Below, one piece after another: positions 9,420 through 19,289 of a stretch of 64,000 nucleotides of DNA (position 1 is the stretch's first letter; each line of letters starts with the position of its first letter). The notes under the pieces were generated by a model. It searched no databases and had not been told where the DNA came from. It saw only the letters and a list, made by a program, of their open reading frames with translations. The position numbers and the translations under genes are program-made. The stretch is from Crocinitomicaceae bacterium (GTDB taxonomy: Bacteria > Bacteroidota > Bacteroidia > Flavobacteriales_D > Crocinitomicaceae): contig JADJEU010000008.1 in the NCBI GenBank assembly GCA_016709005.1, positions 102,151 to 166,150 on the forward strand, in the 5' to 3' direction.

Positions 9420-10124
9420 TTATTTCACAGATTGTAATGATTGAATCTTATCTTGAATGATTGTCAGCGCAAGTTCAAGCTGCTCAGCACGATTCAACTC
9501 AGAATTATCAATTTCAATTGCATCCTCGGCTTTTCGTAAGGGCGCTATTTCGCGGGTCATATCAATGTGATCTCGTTGAGCAAGGCTTTTTTTAACATCA
9601 TCCAGACTTACATTTTCGCCTTTTTCAAGTAATTCAATTAATCTGCGTTGTGCTCTGATTTCATTGGAAGCAGTCATGAATAATTTTACTTCAGCTTTCG
9701 GAAAAACAACGGTTCCAATATCACGGCCATCCATTACTACGCGACCTTCTATACCCATTTGCTGCTGAATAGCAACCATTTTCTCACGCACTTCTTTAAT
9801 AGCACTAATAGGACTTACCTGTTTTGAAATTAACGATGAGCGAATATCTTTTTCAACATTGACGCCGTTTAGGTACGTTTCAGATTTTTGAGTTTCAGTA
9901 TTAAATGCAAAACGGATTTGTGTATTTTCTAATTCATCAATGACTTGAGATGTAATATAAGCGCCATCTTTCAAAATACCTCTATTCATTAAATGCAGCG
10001 TAAATGCCCGATACATAGCACCGCTATCTACATAAACATAATTGAGTTCATTGGCAATTTCTTTTGCCAGCGTGCTTTTGCCGCAAGATGAGTATCCGTC
10101 TATTGCAATGGTGAGAAATTTCAC
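9420..10124 (-). CDS. cmk: Cytidylate kinase
   Basis: It phosphorylates CMP and dCMP with ATP. The P-loop DGYSSCGKSTLAKEI occupies about residues 9-23, and the CMP-binding region includes YVDSGAMYRAFTLH and VVMDGRDIGTVVFPKAEVK. The lid region is represented by RRLIELLEKGE and the Arg/Asp set by LAQRDHIDMTREIAPL. The length of 234 residues fits. The stop of the upstream histidine kinase gene is nine bases away. Confidence 0.95.
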   Translation of the reverse strand: MKFLTIAIDGYSSCGKSTLAKEIANELNYVYVDSGAMYRAFTLHLMNRGILKDGAYITSQVIDELENTQIRFAFNTETQKSETYLNGVNVEKDIRSSLISKQVSPISAIKEVREKMVAIQQQMGIEGRVVMDGRDIGTVVFPKAEVKLFMTASNEIRAQRRLIELLEKGENVSLDDVKKSLAQRDHIDMTREIAPLRKAEDAIEIDNSELNRAEQLELALTIIQDKIQSLQSVK

Positions 10125-10133
10125 AGTATAAAA

Positions 10134-11339
10134 TTACAAATTATCGGGCAGTATAAATTCATAAGAGGTTCCCAGATTTGTGCTTCGTTTGTATTTTCCA
10201 TCCATTTGTTCGGTCAGCGATTCAATTAACTCTAGTCCAAAAGACGTTTCCTTTTGTTTTTCACGCCAGACTCCATTGTCCCAATAGCTCAAGACAATTT
10301 TTCCTTTATCACGAAAGATATCAATTTTGATTTTACCTTCTGATTTATCACTAAAGCCGTGTTTCAGTGAGTTTGAAACTAATTCATTGAATAATAAAGC
10401 AAGCGGTACAAGTGATTTATTGCTGATCATTTCAACGTTGGAACGAATGTCTGAATCGATTGGAATTTCAATCGCATAGGAATCAATCAAGTCGGTCAAA
10501 AGTGTTCTCAGGTAATCTTCCAAATTAATTTTTGCCAAATCTTTGTTCTGATACATTTTTTCATGAATCAAAGCCATTGCAATTACACGATTGGTGGAGT
10601 CTTTAAACAACTCTAATGTTTGTGGATCTTCAGTTTCTCTTGCCTGAAGACGCAATAAGCTTGTTATCACCTGAAGATTATTTTTTACACGATGATGAAT
10701 TTCACGAAGCATCACTGTTTTTTCTTCACTTTGATTATTCACTTCCTGATTTTTCTGCTGAAGTTCTGTGGTAAGTTGCAAGTAATTTTTTTCAGCAAAT
10801 TGATTGGTATTGATGAATTGATAAATAAGATAGCCGATAATAATTCCGCAAATTGAAGCATTCACTGAAAGGGCAATGACCTCTGGATTACTTAACAAGG
10901 GTGTTACTTTAATGCTGTGATTAAGCGCAAAATTGATGAAGTAAATAACGGATACCACTGAAATAAATAATGCAATATTTCCCCACAACTTGCCAAGTGT
11001 GAAGTAAGCGTATAAGACAGCAATGATCATCCAGAGCGTATCTACCAGGTGGAATGCGTGTGGGTATGCAATCAAGGTAAAAGAGCAGAGTATTACACCA
11101 AGGGTTGTAAAAATGAAAGCGGGAATTCTATATTGTTTTGTCATTTTCATGACCAGAAGAATTGCTGCTGTGGCAACCCAGGCAATAAGGGTAGGAACAA
11201 AAGCTACCTGTCCAAAAATATAGAACGAGATAGCAAGAATGGGTAATGTAACAGATAGAAAGAGATTAATCTTCCACGTTAAGTCAAAACGTGCCTTCTC
11301 GTAATAATTAGAAAAATTAATGGCAGGTTTTAGTTGCAT
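10134..11339 (-). CDS. Membrane histidine kinase of the HisKA_2 family
   Basis: The first 175 or so residues hold about six membrane-spanning segments and no extended periplasmic sensor domain. A short coiled segment (about 183-208) leads to the phosphoacceptor motif EIHHRVKNNLQVITSLLRLQ, with His215 or His216 as the likely site. That motif is typical of the HisKA_2/HWE-like kinases. A HATPase_c domain follows, with the N box LALLFNELVSNSLKHGF and a G box near GLELIESL. No response regulator gene is adjacent, so it is probably an orphan kinase. The signal it senses is unknown. It lies just upstream of cmk and may be co-transcribed with it. Confidence 0.87.
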   Translation of the reverse strand: MQLKPAINFSNYYEKARFDLTWKINLFLSVTLPILAISFYIFGQVAFVPTLIAWVATAAILLVMKMTKQYRIPAFIFTTLGVILCSFTLIAYPHAFHLVDTLWMIIAVLYAYFTLGKLWGNIALFISVVSVIYFINFALNHSIKVTPLLSNPEVIALSVNASICGIIIGYLIYQFINTNQFAEKNYLQLTTELQQKNQEVNNQSEEKTVMLREIHHRVKNNLQVITSLLRLQARETEDPQTLELFKDSTNRVIAMALIHEKMYQNKDLAKINLEDYLRTLLTDLIDSYAIEIPIDSDIRSNVEMISNKSLVPLALLFNELVSNSLKHGFSDKSEGKIKIDIFRDKGKIVLSYWDNGVWREKQKETSFGLELIESLTEQMDGKYKRSTNLGTSYEFILPDNL

Positions 11340-11456
11340 AAGCTAACGCGAATATAATTTAAACAATTCAAAGTAAGTCTTATTTTGAATTGATGTTTGA
11401 ATGAAATGAATGAATAGAGATATTGTGTAACTTCGTATCGCAAAGAGAAAAAATTC

Positions 11457-12245
11457 ATGTTTGAAAATGCAGTAGTTTGGATTACAGGAGCCTCATCAGG
11501 AATTGGTGAAGAAGCAGCAAAGCAATTAAATGCGGCGGGAGCAAAAGTTATTTTGTCGGCCAGAAATTTTGAAGCGCTTCAGGCAGTTCAAAAAAATCTC
11601 AAGTATCCTGAACAGTCGGTGATTATATGTGTAGATCTAGAAAACACATCCACTATTCCTTCTATTGCAAAACAAATCATTGATAAGTATGGTCGCATTG
11701 ATATCCTTATAAACAATGGCGGATTAAGTCAGCGCGGTGAAGCAGCTGATACACCAATAGAAGTTGATCGCAGAATCATGGAGATTAATTATTTTGGAAA
11801 TATTGCCATGACCAAAGCAGTGCTGCCTTATATGCGAGCTCAAAAATCTGGACATATTGTAGTGACCTCTTCCATTGCTGGAAAATTTGGTTTCTTTCTA
11901 AGGTCTGCTTATTCAGCTTCCAAACACGCCCTTCAAGGTTTTTATGAGAGCTTGCTTTTGGAAGAAGAGAAAAATAATATTCACGTCACCTTGGTTTATC
12001 CAGGCAAAATAAATACAGACATTTCAAAGTCAGCACTTACCTCCGAAGGTAAAGCGCACGGGGTTATGGATCACAATCAGGAAACTGGAATGCCGGTGGA
12101 CGAATGCGTGAGACGTATGCTGAAAGCTGTGAAAAAAAATAGAAAATCAATTCTGATCGGAAACAAAGAAATCTGGGCTGTTCACATCAAACGATTCTGG
12201 CCTGCTTTGTTTTGGAAGATCATTCGCAAACAAAAAGCTGTTTGA
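11457..12245 (+). CDS. Short-chain dehydrogenase/reductase
   Basis: The 262-residue protein has the classical SDR layout: the nucleotide-binding TGASSGIGEEAAKQL near residue 10, NNGG (residues about 87-90), the catalytic Ser in VVTSSIAG and the YSASK motif. The C-terminus is basic (RFWPALFWKIIRKQKAV) and could touch a membrane, as in DHRS7-like members of the family. The substrate cannot be read from the sequence. The MutS-like gene follows 11 bases later on the same strand. Confidence 0.9.
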   Translation: MFENAVVWITGASSGIGEEAAKQLNAAGAKVILSARNFEALQAVQKNLKYPEQSVIICVDLENTSTIPSIAKQIIDKYGRIDILINNGGLSQRGEAADTPIEVDRRIMEINYFGNIAMTKAVLPYMRAQKSGHIVVTSSIAGKFGFFLRSAYSASKHALQGFYESLLLEEEKNNIHVTLVYPGKINTDISKSALTSEGKAHGVMDHNQETGMPVDECVRRMLKAVKKNRKSILIGNKEIWAVHIKRFWPALFWKIIRKQKAV

Positions 12246-12256
12246 CCTTATTCAAC

Positions 12257-14040
12257 ATGGAAAATATTCCTGCTCATCAATTTTTTACCGCTGCACGTTC
12301 AAAAAGCATTGACGAATCAAAAGCACTTAAAGATTGAAATTGATTCAATTAGGATTTGCCCGTTTGGTGGCATTTCTTCTGGTTCTTGTTCCGTTCTTTT
12401 TTCTGGATTGGCCTACAGCATTAAATATTGCCTGGGCTATTTTTTTTCTGATTGTCTTTTTGATATTGGTATCGCGATATACAGATATACGATTGAAAAA
12501 AAACAGATCTGATTTAAGAATAAGTATTTGTGAAAAAGAACTTGATGGTTTGATTGGAGATTTTTCAGCATTTGGAAATGGACTGAAATTTAATAATCCA
12601 CAACATCCTTATAGTTATGATATGGATTTATTCGGTGACCGTTCGTTTTTTCAATCATTGAACCGAACCGGGACCCTGGAGAGTGAGGCTTTGTTGGCTT
12701 CAATTCTCACATCGAATTCAACCGATGGAATTCTGGAAAAACAAAAAGTGATTCAAGAACTGGTGACAAAACCAGAATGGTGTTTGGAATTCAGAACACA
12801 CCTTGCCATGCAGGAGGAAAAAGTAGATCAGACAAAAATTACTGAATCCATGAGTAAGCATACCCGATTGTTACCTTCATTCGGGTCAGTGCTGGCCATT
12901 TCATTTAGCGTGATTTCAATTTCTTTATTGGGGCTTGTTATTGCCGATGTGGTGAGTTGGCAAGTCCTCATGTTTCCTTTTTTTGCCGGACTTTTGATCA
13001 GTGGTTTATTTGTCCAAAAAGTAAGTAAAATAAGTCTGAAGTCATCTTCACTTGCACTTAATTTCAGGCATCTTGCAGCATCGCTGAAACTGATCGAGTC
13101 TGAAAATTGGATCAGCGAAAATTTGGCCGAAGAAATAAATTCAACGAGTGGAAATCAAATTCAGAATTCAGCTTTGCTCGTTGAGTTTTCGAAAATACTT
13201 TCCTCTCTTGATCAGCGCAATAATATTTTTTTTGCACTTTTTGCAAATGGCTTTTTTCTATGGGATCTTAGACACGGGACGCGCGCTGAAAAATGGATTT
13301 TGAAGAATGCTGAAAAAATTGATTCCATTTTTACACTTGTGAATTCTGTTGATGCTCAGATTTCTTTTGCGACGTATGCGTATACACATGAATCTTATAG
13401 CTATCCATTGATTAGTCTTGATTCAGCTATTTTAATTGAAGCAGTAGAAATCAGTCATCCCTTGCTGAAAACTGAAAAAAGAGTATCAAATAACCTGATC
13501 ATCAATCGAGAAAATTTCTTTGTCATTACGGGTGCAAATATGGCAGGCAAGAGCACCTTTCTTAGGACAATCGGAATCTCTGTTATGATGGCTAATTGTG
13601 GTTTACCAGTTTGTGCAAAATCATTCCGTTATGCTCCTGTAAAATTGATTTCGAGCATGCGCAGTTCTGATTCACTGGTGAATGATGAATCATATTTTTT
13701 TGCAGAATTGAAACGCTTGAAATTTATTGTGGATCAGTTGGACTCTGAAAATTATCTGATTATTCTGGATGAAATATTAAAAGGAACCAACAGCAAAGAC
13801 AAAGAGGAGGGATCTAAAAAATTCCTGCAACGGCTATTAAGAACAGGCTCAAGCGGCTTGATTGCAACGCATGATTTAAGTCTTTGCGATTTGGCAACAG
13901 GTAATGTAAGTATTAAAAATTTCTATTTCGATGCTGAAATCGTAAATGATGAATTGCATTTTGATTATATCTTCAAAAACGGCATTTGTCAGAATATGAA
14001 TGCTTCATTCCTGCTCAGGAAAATGAAAATTGTGGATTAG
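12257..14040 (+). CDS. Membrane-attached MutS-like ATPase, frameshifted close to its start
   Basis: The main open frame starts with a TTG at 12334 and encodes the bulk of the protein. It has two hydrophobic segments at the N-terminus, two more near residues 190-225, and a C-terminal MutS ATPase domain with Walker A (GANMAGKSTFLRTIG), Walker B (LIILDEILKGTNSKD) and ATHDLSLCDLA. A TAA lies two codons before the TTG. In the next frame an ATG at 12257 opens 26 codons (MENIPAHQFFTAARSKSIDE and so on) that end exactly where the main frame becomes meaningful. One extra T in gattgaaa near 12334 would fuse them into a 594-residue protein, about the length I expect for this family. These MutS relatives lack the mismatch-binding domain; their role is not established. 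Confidence 0.82.
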
Positions 14041-14316
14041 AAATTATCAAAACCAAAACAAGTATCAGATTCATTTCTAGTGTCAAAGAATCAGGCCGGA
14101 GTAAATTCTGACTATTGCATATCCATCTAATTCGGCGGGAAATTATGTACCGATTCAAATGAACTTGGATTAATTTTCAGAAATGAAATTTGTCAGAATC
14201 TGAAAGCATATTATTTGGATCAACAGCTACAGATAATTTTAATAAATACCTGAGTTAACATCTAATATGTGAACTTTAAGTATTTTGGCACCGAAGTTTA
14301 CCCAAACTCGTTGAAT
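14041..14316. other. Intergenic stretch without a convincing gene
   Basis: The 276 bases between the MutS-like gene and asnB hold no open frame with family features. A short + strand frame around 14113-14172 reads SNSAGNYVPIQMNLD, which might be a remnant of coding sequence, but it has neither a start nor a recognisable family. I see no terminator with a T tract. Confidence 0.4.
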
Positions 14317-16137
14317 ATGTGTGGAATATTTGTAGTCATATCTGGTGCAAAGAACCTTCAACCGAAAGATAAAATTCTTTTTGATGAAGTTCTTAATGTC
14401 TTAACACATCGAGGCCCAGACGCTTGTGATTCAAGAATCTTAAATACGAATCAAGAAGATGGCTTTAATGTTTATTTAGGGCATAGAAGATTATCGATAA
14501 TTGATCTTGACCCGAAGTCCAATCAGCCTTTTGAAGCGGATAACTACCAGATAGTTTTTAATGGTGAAGTATACAATTACCTGGAGTTGCGTAAAGAACT
14601 GGAAGCGGACTTTACGTTTAAAACGAATTCTGACACTGAGGTGATTTTGAGATATTATCAAAAGTATGGTACGTCAGGATTCGGGAAGTTTAACGGTATG
14701 TGGTCATTGGTAATTTATGACCCGATTAAAAATAATATTGTTGTTGCAAGAGATCGGTTTTCAGTTAAACCTTTGTACCAAATCGAAGATAATGGGGTTC
14801 TTTATTTTGCTTCGGAAATAAAAGCTCTTAAGAAACTAGGACTCACACTTACACCGAATACATTAGCAATTGAGCGTTTGTTGAGTCAGCAGCTGCTTGA
14901 TGTAGATGATCAAACTTTTTATAATGAGATAAAAATATTTCCGCCCATGTCATTTATGGAGTTGGATTTAAAATCAAATACCCGAACGATTAAGAAGTAC
15001 TGGGATTTTACAGCACCAGTACTTGAAAAAACTTTTGGAGACAGGAAGGAGGTTTTTAGAGAGCTACTGTTGGATTCATTAAAGTTAAGAATGCGCAGTG
15101 ACGTGCCGCTGGGAACATTGTTAAGTGGTGGATTGGACTCAAGTGCAATAACGACTTTAATCCATGAACATTTGAATGATCAAATTCAATCTTTCTCTGT
15201 TGTATCTGATGAAAAAAAATATTCAGAAGAATCTTTTGTAGATTTATTAGTGAAGAACAAAAATATTTCGAATCGCAAACTTCGATTCGTTCCAGATGAA
15301 GCACTCGACAATATTAAAAATGTGCTCGATGTGCAAGATGAGCCTTATGGATCCTTAGGCGTTGTTGCGCAATATTTACTTTTTGAAAAAATTAAAAAGG
15401 AAACCGACATAACAGTTTTATTGAGTGGCCAAGGTGCCGATGAAGTGTTGTTAGGATACAATAAATTCTATTTCTTTTATCTTAAAGAACTTAAACAAAA
15501 ACATCATTATCTGAAACTGATGGGCGCAATTGGTTCTTCATTTGCCAAAGGAACGGTTGTCAGGCAATTTTCCTAGAAGCACGCAAAAAGATATCTCCCA
15601 GGAAGCACGAATAAGGGTCGAAAGTTCTTTAAACGAGATCTTCATAAGGATAAAATTTGGTCGTATGATTCCATGACTGAGCGGCAAATTTTAGATATTA
15701 ATAATTATTCCGTGCCTCATTTAACGCATTACGAAGATCGAAACTCCATGGCACATCAATTAGAAGTCCGTTTGCCTTTTTTGGATTATCGACTCGTTAA
15801 TTATTTAGTGCATTTGCCCGTTGAAGACAAGTTAAAATCAGGCTGGACTAAATATTTGTTGCGCGAATCAGTTCATGAATTGCCGAATGAAATTCGGTGG
15901 AGAAAAGATAAGCAAGGATTTGTTACGCCAGAAGAGAAGTGGTTAAAAGGAGCTTTCGGTGAATATATTATTTCGTATTTCTCTCAGTCTTCGAAACTCG
16001 AGGATATGGGGATTCTTGATCGCAAAGAATTTGTTGAAGCCGTCAAGAGTTTTAGAACGCACTCGAAATGGTTGGTCTACGGTGATATTTTTACAGTATT
16101 TATAACGGAGATGTGGCTTCGTGAAAATTTTGCTTAA
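14317..16137 (+). pseudogene. asnB: Asparagine synthase (glutamine-hydrolysing), interrupted by an in-frame TAG
   Basis: The ATG at 14317 is chosen because class II amidotransferases need Met-Cys at the start, and here the protein begins MCGIFVV with Cys as the nucleophile. The glutaminase domain shows THRGPDA and GHRRLSIIDLD; the synthetase domain shows the ATP-binding LLSGGLDSSAI and SGQGADEVLLGYNKF. The frame stops at TAG 15574-15576 after VVRQFS and resumes in the same frame with KHAKRYLPGS, reaching WRKDKQGFVTP and the natural stop at 16137. Read through, the protein would be 606 residues with no gap. This is a single nonsense codon, not an indel. The truncated product lacks part of the synthetase domain and is probably inactive. 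The enzyme would make asparagine or amidate a cell-surface sugar precursor. Confidence 0.86.
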
Positions 16138-16145
16138 TCCATTTG

Positions 16146-16643
16146 TTATAAGGACTGCAGAACGTTAGCCGTAATCACAAGAGTAGAAATTTCGGGAACC
16201 GTATTTGCAGTCACTGTTATTTCTTTTGTTACCGGAGTTCCAACTTGACCTTCTTTTGGTCGGAATATCACATCCATTTCACCAATTTCACCTGGCATAA
16301 TTGGTTCTTCAGGTTTGTTTGGAACAGTGCAGCCACAAGAAGCTTTAGCATCTTTAATGATTAACGGTGCTTTGCCTGTGTTTTTAAATTTGAACGTGTA
16401 TTTATTTTCGCTTGGATAAAAGACATTTCCAAAATCATGTTTGGTTTCAACGTATTCGATTGTAGTCGTTTCACCAGAAGCAGCATCTGTAGACATGGTT
16501 TCTTTTTCCTCTTCTGTCAAGATCGGATTGGTCGTTTCTACAACTGAACTTTGCTCGCCAGTGTTTACTACAACGTCAGAACTTTTATCTCCGCCGCAAG
16601 CTATTAAAGCCATTGATGCGATAATCAAATATTTTTTATTCAT
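16146..16643 (-). CDS. DUF1573 lipoprotein
   Basis: The 165-residue protein begins MNKKYLIIASMALIACGG, a lipoprotein signal with the Cys at residue 16. After a Ser/Thr/Glu-rich linker comes a DUF1573 domain: HDFGNVFYPSENKYTFKFKN, TGKAPLIIKDAKASCGCTVP and ITVTANT. This is an immunoglobulin-like ASPM/SPD-2/Hydin-related fold common in Bacteroidota envelope proteins. Its exact role is unknown. It converges with asnB and lies 30 bases downstream of the ctp protease gene on the same strand. Confidence 0.9.
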   Translation of the reverse strand: MNKKYLIIASMALIACGGDKSSDVVVNTGEQSSVVETTNPILTEEEKETMSTDAASGETTTIEYVETKHDFGNVFYPSENKYTFKFKNTGKAPLIIKDAKASCGCTVPNKPEEPIMPGEIGEMDVIFRPKEGQVGTPVTKEITVTANTVPEISTLVITANVLQSL

Positions 16644-16673
16644 GATCTAATCTTCTTTAAATACTTAGCAAAA

Positions 16674-18296
16674 TTAATAATCCAATCCCAATTCTTCAAT
16701 TTTTTTGCCTTCAATCAATTCAAGCCCCTTTATGAATGCTTCGTTTTCAGCAATGTTGTAGATCTCGTAGAATTTGGCAAAATCCCAAAGGTTAGATGCA
16801 ATACGCGCTTTTATCAAGGTGTGAATTAGTTTTTTAGAAGTTAAATAATCTGATTCGCTGTAGGTAATTCCATCTGCTTTCACTTGTTCCCAAAATCCGG
16901 GCATGGCTTCTTTTTCAATGTCGAAATCAGATCTGAATTTTTCAAAAGTAGGATAAGCTGCATTTAGTTTATCACGATTGTTATCTACATAGCTGAAAGC
17001 ATACGTACTGATGCATCCTTTTCTGCTGATATCACGATACATTTTTGTCAATTCCAGCGTGTCGATCGGAACAAAGAAATCAGGCATAACACCGCCACCG
17101 CCATATACCGTACGTTTCAATTTTAAAGTTTGATATTGCAAGGAATCAGGGAATTTAATACTGTCCTGATGCATTAATTCACCGCTCAGATAGCGATTCA
17201 AATCAGCTTGAAAATAGGCATCAACTCCATCGTCATAAGGTGATTGAATGAATCTGCCTGAAGGAGTGTAGTAACGAGCAATGGTAATTCTGACCTCTGA
17301 TCCATCACTTAATTTGTAAGGACGTTGTACCAATCCTTTCCCAAAAGTTCTTCTTCCGACAATCAATCCGCGATCCCAATCCTGAATAGCGCCAGCAACA
17401 ATTTCAGAGGCTGAAGCAGAATTTTCATTCACCAGAACTACTAATTTTCCTTTTTCAAAGTGACCGCTCTTTGTTTCATCATAATATTGTCCTTGCGTAT
17501 CTTTGTCATCCGCATACATGTTCTGACGAGGCTGTGCGCGACCTTCAGAGTAAACAATTAATTTGTCGTTTGCTAAAAATTGATCAACCATATATTTTGC
17601 TACGTGCAAAAGTCCGCCTGGATTTTCCTGAAGATCAAGTATCAGATTTTTCATTCCTGCTTTTTTCAATTTCAAAAGAGCTTCCTTGAATTCATCCATG
17701 GTTGTTCTGGCGAAACTGGTCACCTTGATGTAGCCTGTTTTTTCAGTCACCATATATGAGCTAGCAACACTGAACAATGGAATTTTGTCGCGGCGAACAT
17801 CGTAACTCAAAATCTCATTTTCACCTCTGCGTTTGATTCCAAGTACGACTAAAGAACCTTTTGTTCCCATCAGTCGTTCGCGAACACCTGGAGTTTGAAG
17901 GCCAACGCCTGCTACAGTCTCTCCATCAATGGCCACAATTTTATCTCCGGCACGCACACCAACCAGTTCACACGGACCACCTTCAATGGTATTCACCACC
18001 GTGAGTGTGTCATCAATAATGTCAAAACGAATTCCGACTCCCACAAAACTACCGTCAATTTTTTCATTGGCACCTTGCACTTCTTCTTTGCTAATAAGGT
18101 AGCTGTGCGGGTCCAATTCTTTGAGCATGGCAACTATAGCTGCATCCGTAATAGCTGCGCCATCAAATTCATCCACGTAATAGGAGCTCAGATAATTGAA
18201 AACTTCTTCAAATTTTCCGGTTGTTTCATTTTCTTTTTGCTGTGCAAAAGTTGAAAAGGTAAACGTGATGATGAGGATTGAAAGAATATGTTTCAT
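16674..18296 (-). CDS. Carboxy-terminal processing protease, S41 family
   Basis: The 540-residue protein has a signal peptide (MKHILSILIITFTFSTFAQQ), a helical N-terminal segment, a PDZ domain (GVGIRFDIIDDTLTVVNTIE to GDKIVAIDGETV), and the S41 catalytic core. The core contains NLILDLQENPGGLL, the nucleophile Ser in NENSASASEIVAGAIQDW and the general base Lys in FGKGLVQ. A C-terminal helical extension follows. Such periplasmic proteases trim protein C-termini. The gene starts head to head with the L,D-transpeptidase-like gene, so two divergent promoters must fit in a very small space. Confidence 0.93.
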   Translation of the reverse strand: MKHILSILIITFTFSTFAQQKENETTGKFEEVFNYLSSYYVDEFDGAAITDAAIVAMLKELDPHSYLISKEEVQGANEKIDGSFVGVGIRFDIIDDTLTVVNTIEGGPCELVGVRAGDKIVAIDGETVAGVGLQTPGVRERLMGTKGSLVVLGIKRRGENEILSYDVRRDKIPLFSVASSYMVTEKTGYIKVTSFARTTMDEFKEALLKLKKAGMKNLILDLQENPGGLLHVAKYMVDQFLANDKLIVYSEGRAQPRQNMYADDKDTQGQYYDETKSGHFEKGKLVVLVNENSASASEIVAGAIQDWDRGLIVGRRTFGKGLVQRPYKLSDGSEVRITIARYYTPSGRFIQSPYDDGVDAYFQADLNRYLSGELMHQDSIKFPDSLQYQTLKLKRTVYGGGGVMPDFFVPIDTLELTKMYRDISRKGCISTYAFSYVDNNRDKLNAAYPTFEKFRSDFDIEKEAMPGFWEQVKADGITYSESDYLTSKKLIHTLIKARIASNLWDFAKFYEIYNIAENEAFIKGLELIEGKKIEELGLDY

Positions 18297-18350
18297 AGTA
18301 TGTGTTACTTTTTTAGTGGGTTGGTATTATTCTTGTTACAGATAATTTAT

Positions 18351-19112
18351 ATGGCCCCAGGATCATTTGCGAAAATATTAATAAAATCAGTAGTGGTTTC
18401 CTATTTTTTGTTAACATCCCTCAATAATTATGCCGCCTTCATTGATGAACAACTTTCTTATAGCCGGGTAAAAATTGCTTACGATGAAAAATATGAAAGT
18501 ATTGTTTCAAAACTCAAGAATCTTGACCTTGAAGTTAGTGGTTTTGAAGTTCTTCTCAAAGCTTATAAGTATGAAGAGGAGCTGCTTGTTTATGTGCGGA
18601 ATAATATGGAGGACAAGTGGAAAATCTATGACACACTGGCTTTCTGTTCGTCGAGCGGCACTTTAGGTCCAAAAGTGAGTCAGGGTGACATGCAAATTCC
18701 GGAAGGTTATTACCACATCAATCATTTTAATCCATACAGTAATTTTTTCTTGTCGCTGGGTGTATCTTATCCCAATAAAGCAGATCTGAAAAAACGTCCA
18801 AGCCGCGATAAAGGCGGAGCTATTTACATTCATGGCGATTGCGTTACGATTGGCTGTATACCGCTAACTGACAATGTTATTAAAGAACTTTATGTGCTTT
18901 GTGCCCTTGCCAAAAATTACGGTCAGACTTCAATAGGTGTGCACATTTTTCCATTTCATCTGACATCCTACAAACTTGAATATGCTTCACAGCAAATGCC
19001 TGAGCATGCTGAATTTTGGTCAAATCTGAAATCAACAGAAACCTACTTTGATTCCCTTCAGATTCAGAAAAAAATTACTGTTACAGAAGCGGGTGATTAT
19101 TCTATGAATTAA
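18351..19112 (+). CDS. L,D-transpeptidase-like protein (YafK/YkuD type)
   Basis: The catalytic segment IYIHGDCVTIGCIPLTD matches the YkuD signature, with His and Cys in the expected H-x8-C arrangement. Just before it are GPKVSQGDMQIPEGYYHI and SLGVSYPNKAD, as in the YafK group. These periplasmic enzymes form or cut L,D peptide bonds in peptidoglycan or attach lipoproteins to it. The frame is open from an ATG at 18288, which would overlap the divergent ctp gene by nine bases. I prefer the ATG at 18351, which gives a signal-like N-terminus (MAPGSFAKILIKSVVVSYFL). The choice is uncertain. Confidence 0.82.
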   Translation: MAPGSFAKILIKSVVVSYFLLTSLNNYAAFIDEQLSYSRVKIAYDEKYESIVSKLKNLDLEVSGFEVLLKAYKYEEELLVYVRNNMEDKWKIYDTLAFCSSSGTLGPKVSQGDMQIPEGYYHINHFNPYSNFFLSLGVSYPNKADLKKRPSRDKGGAIYIHGDCVTIGCIPLTDNVIKELYVLCALAKNYGQTSIGVHIFPFHLTSYKLEYASQQMPEHAEFWSNLKSTETYFDSLQIQKKITVTEAGDYSMN

Positions 19113-19289
19113 GGCAGAATGCAACGCTAAAGCCCGGGTATCAAGATTTGACGTAATGGTTTAGAATAGACCTAAAACCGTTAATAAATAGCCAGATACA
19201 TTTTGTACTCTTACTAAATTGGGCGCCTCAATCAGTTAAATAAGAAAAAAATGTATCTTGGGGGCGTAATAAGAGTCTTACCCAAAATC

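Noticed and set aside
15574..15576. TAG decoded as an amino acid (stop codon reassignment or pyrrolysine)
   Set aside because: Only this one gene shows it; other genes in the window end normally at TAG (for example 42838-42840), and no pyl genes are seen. A point mutation or error is simpler.
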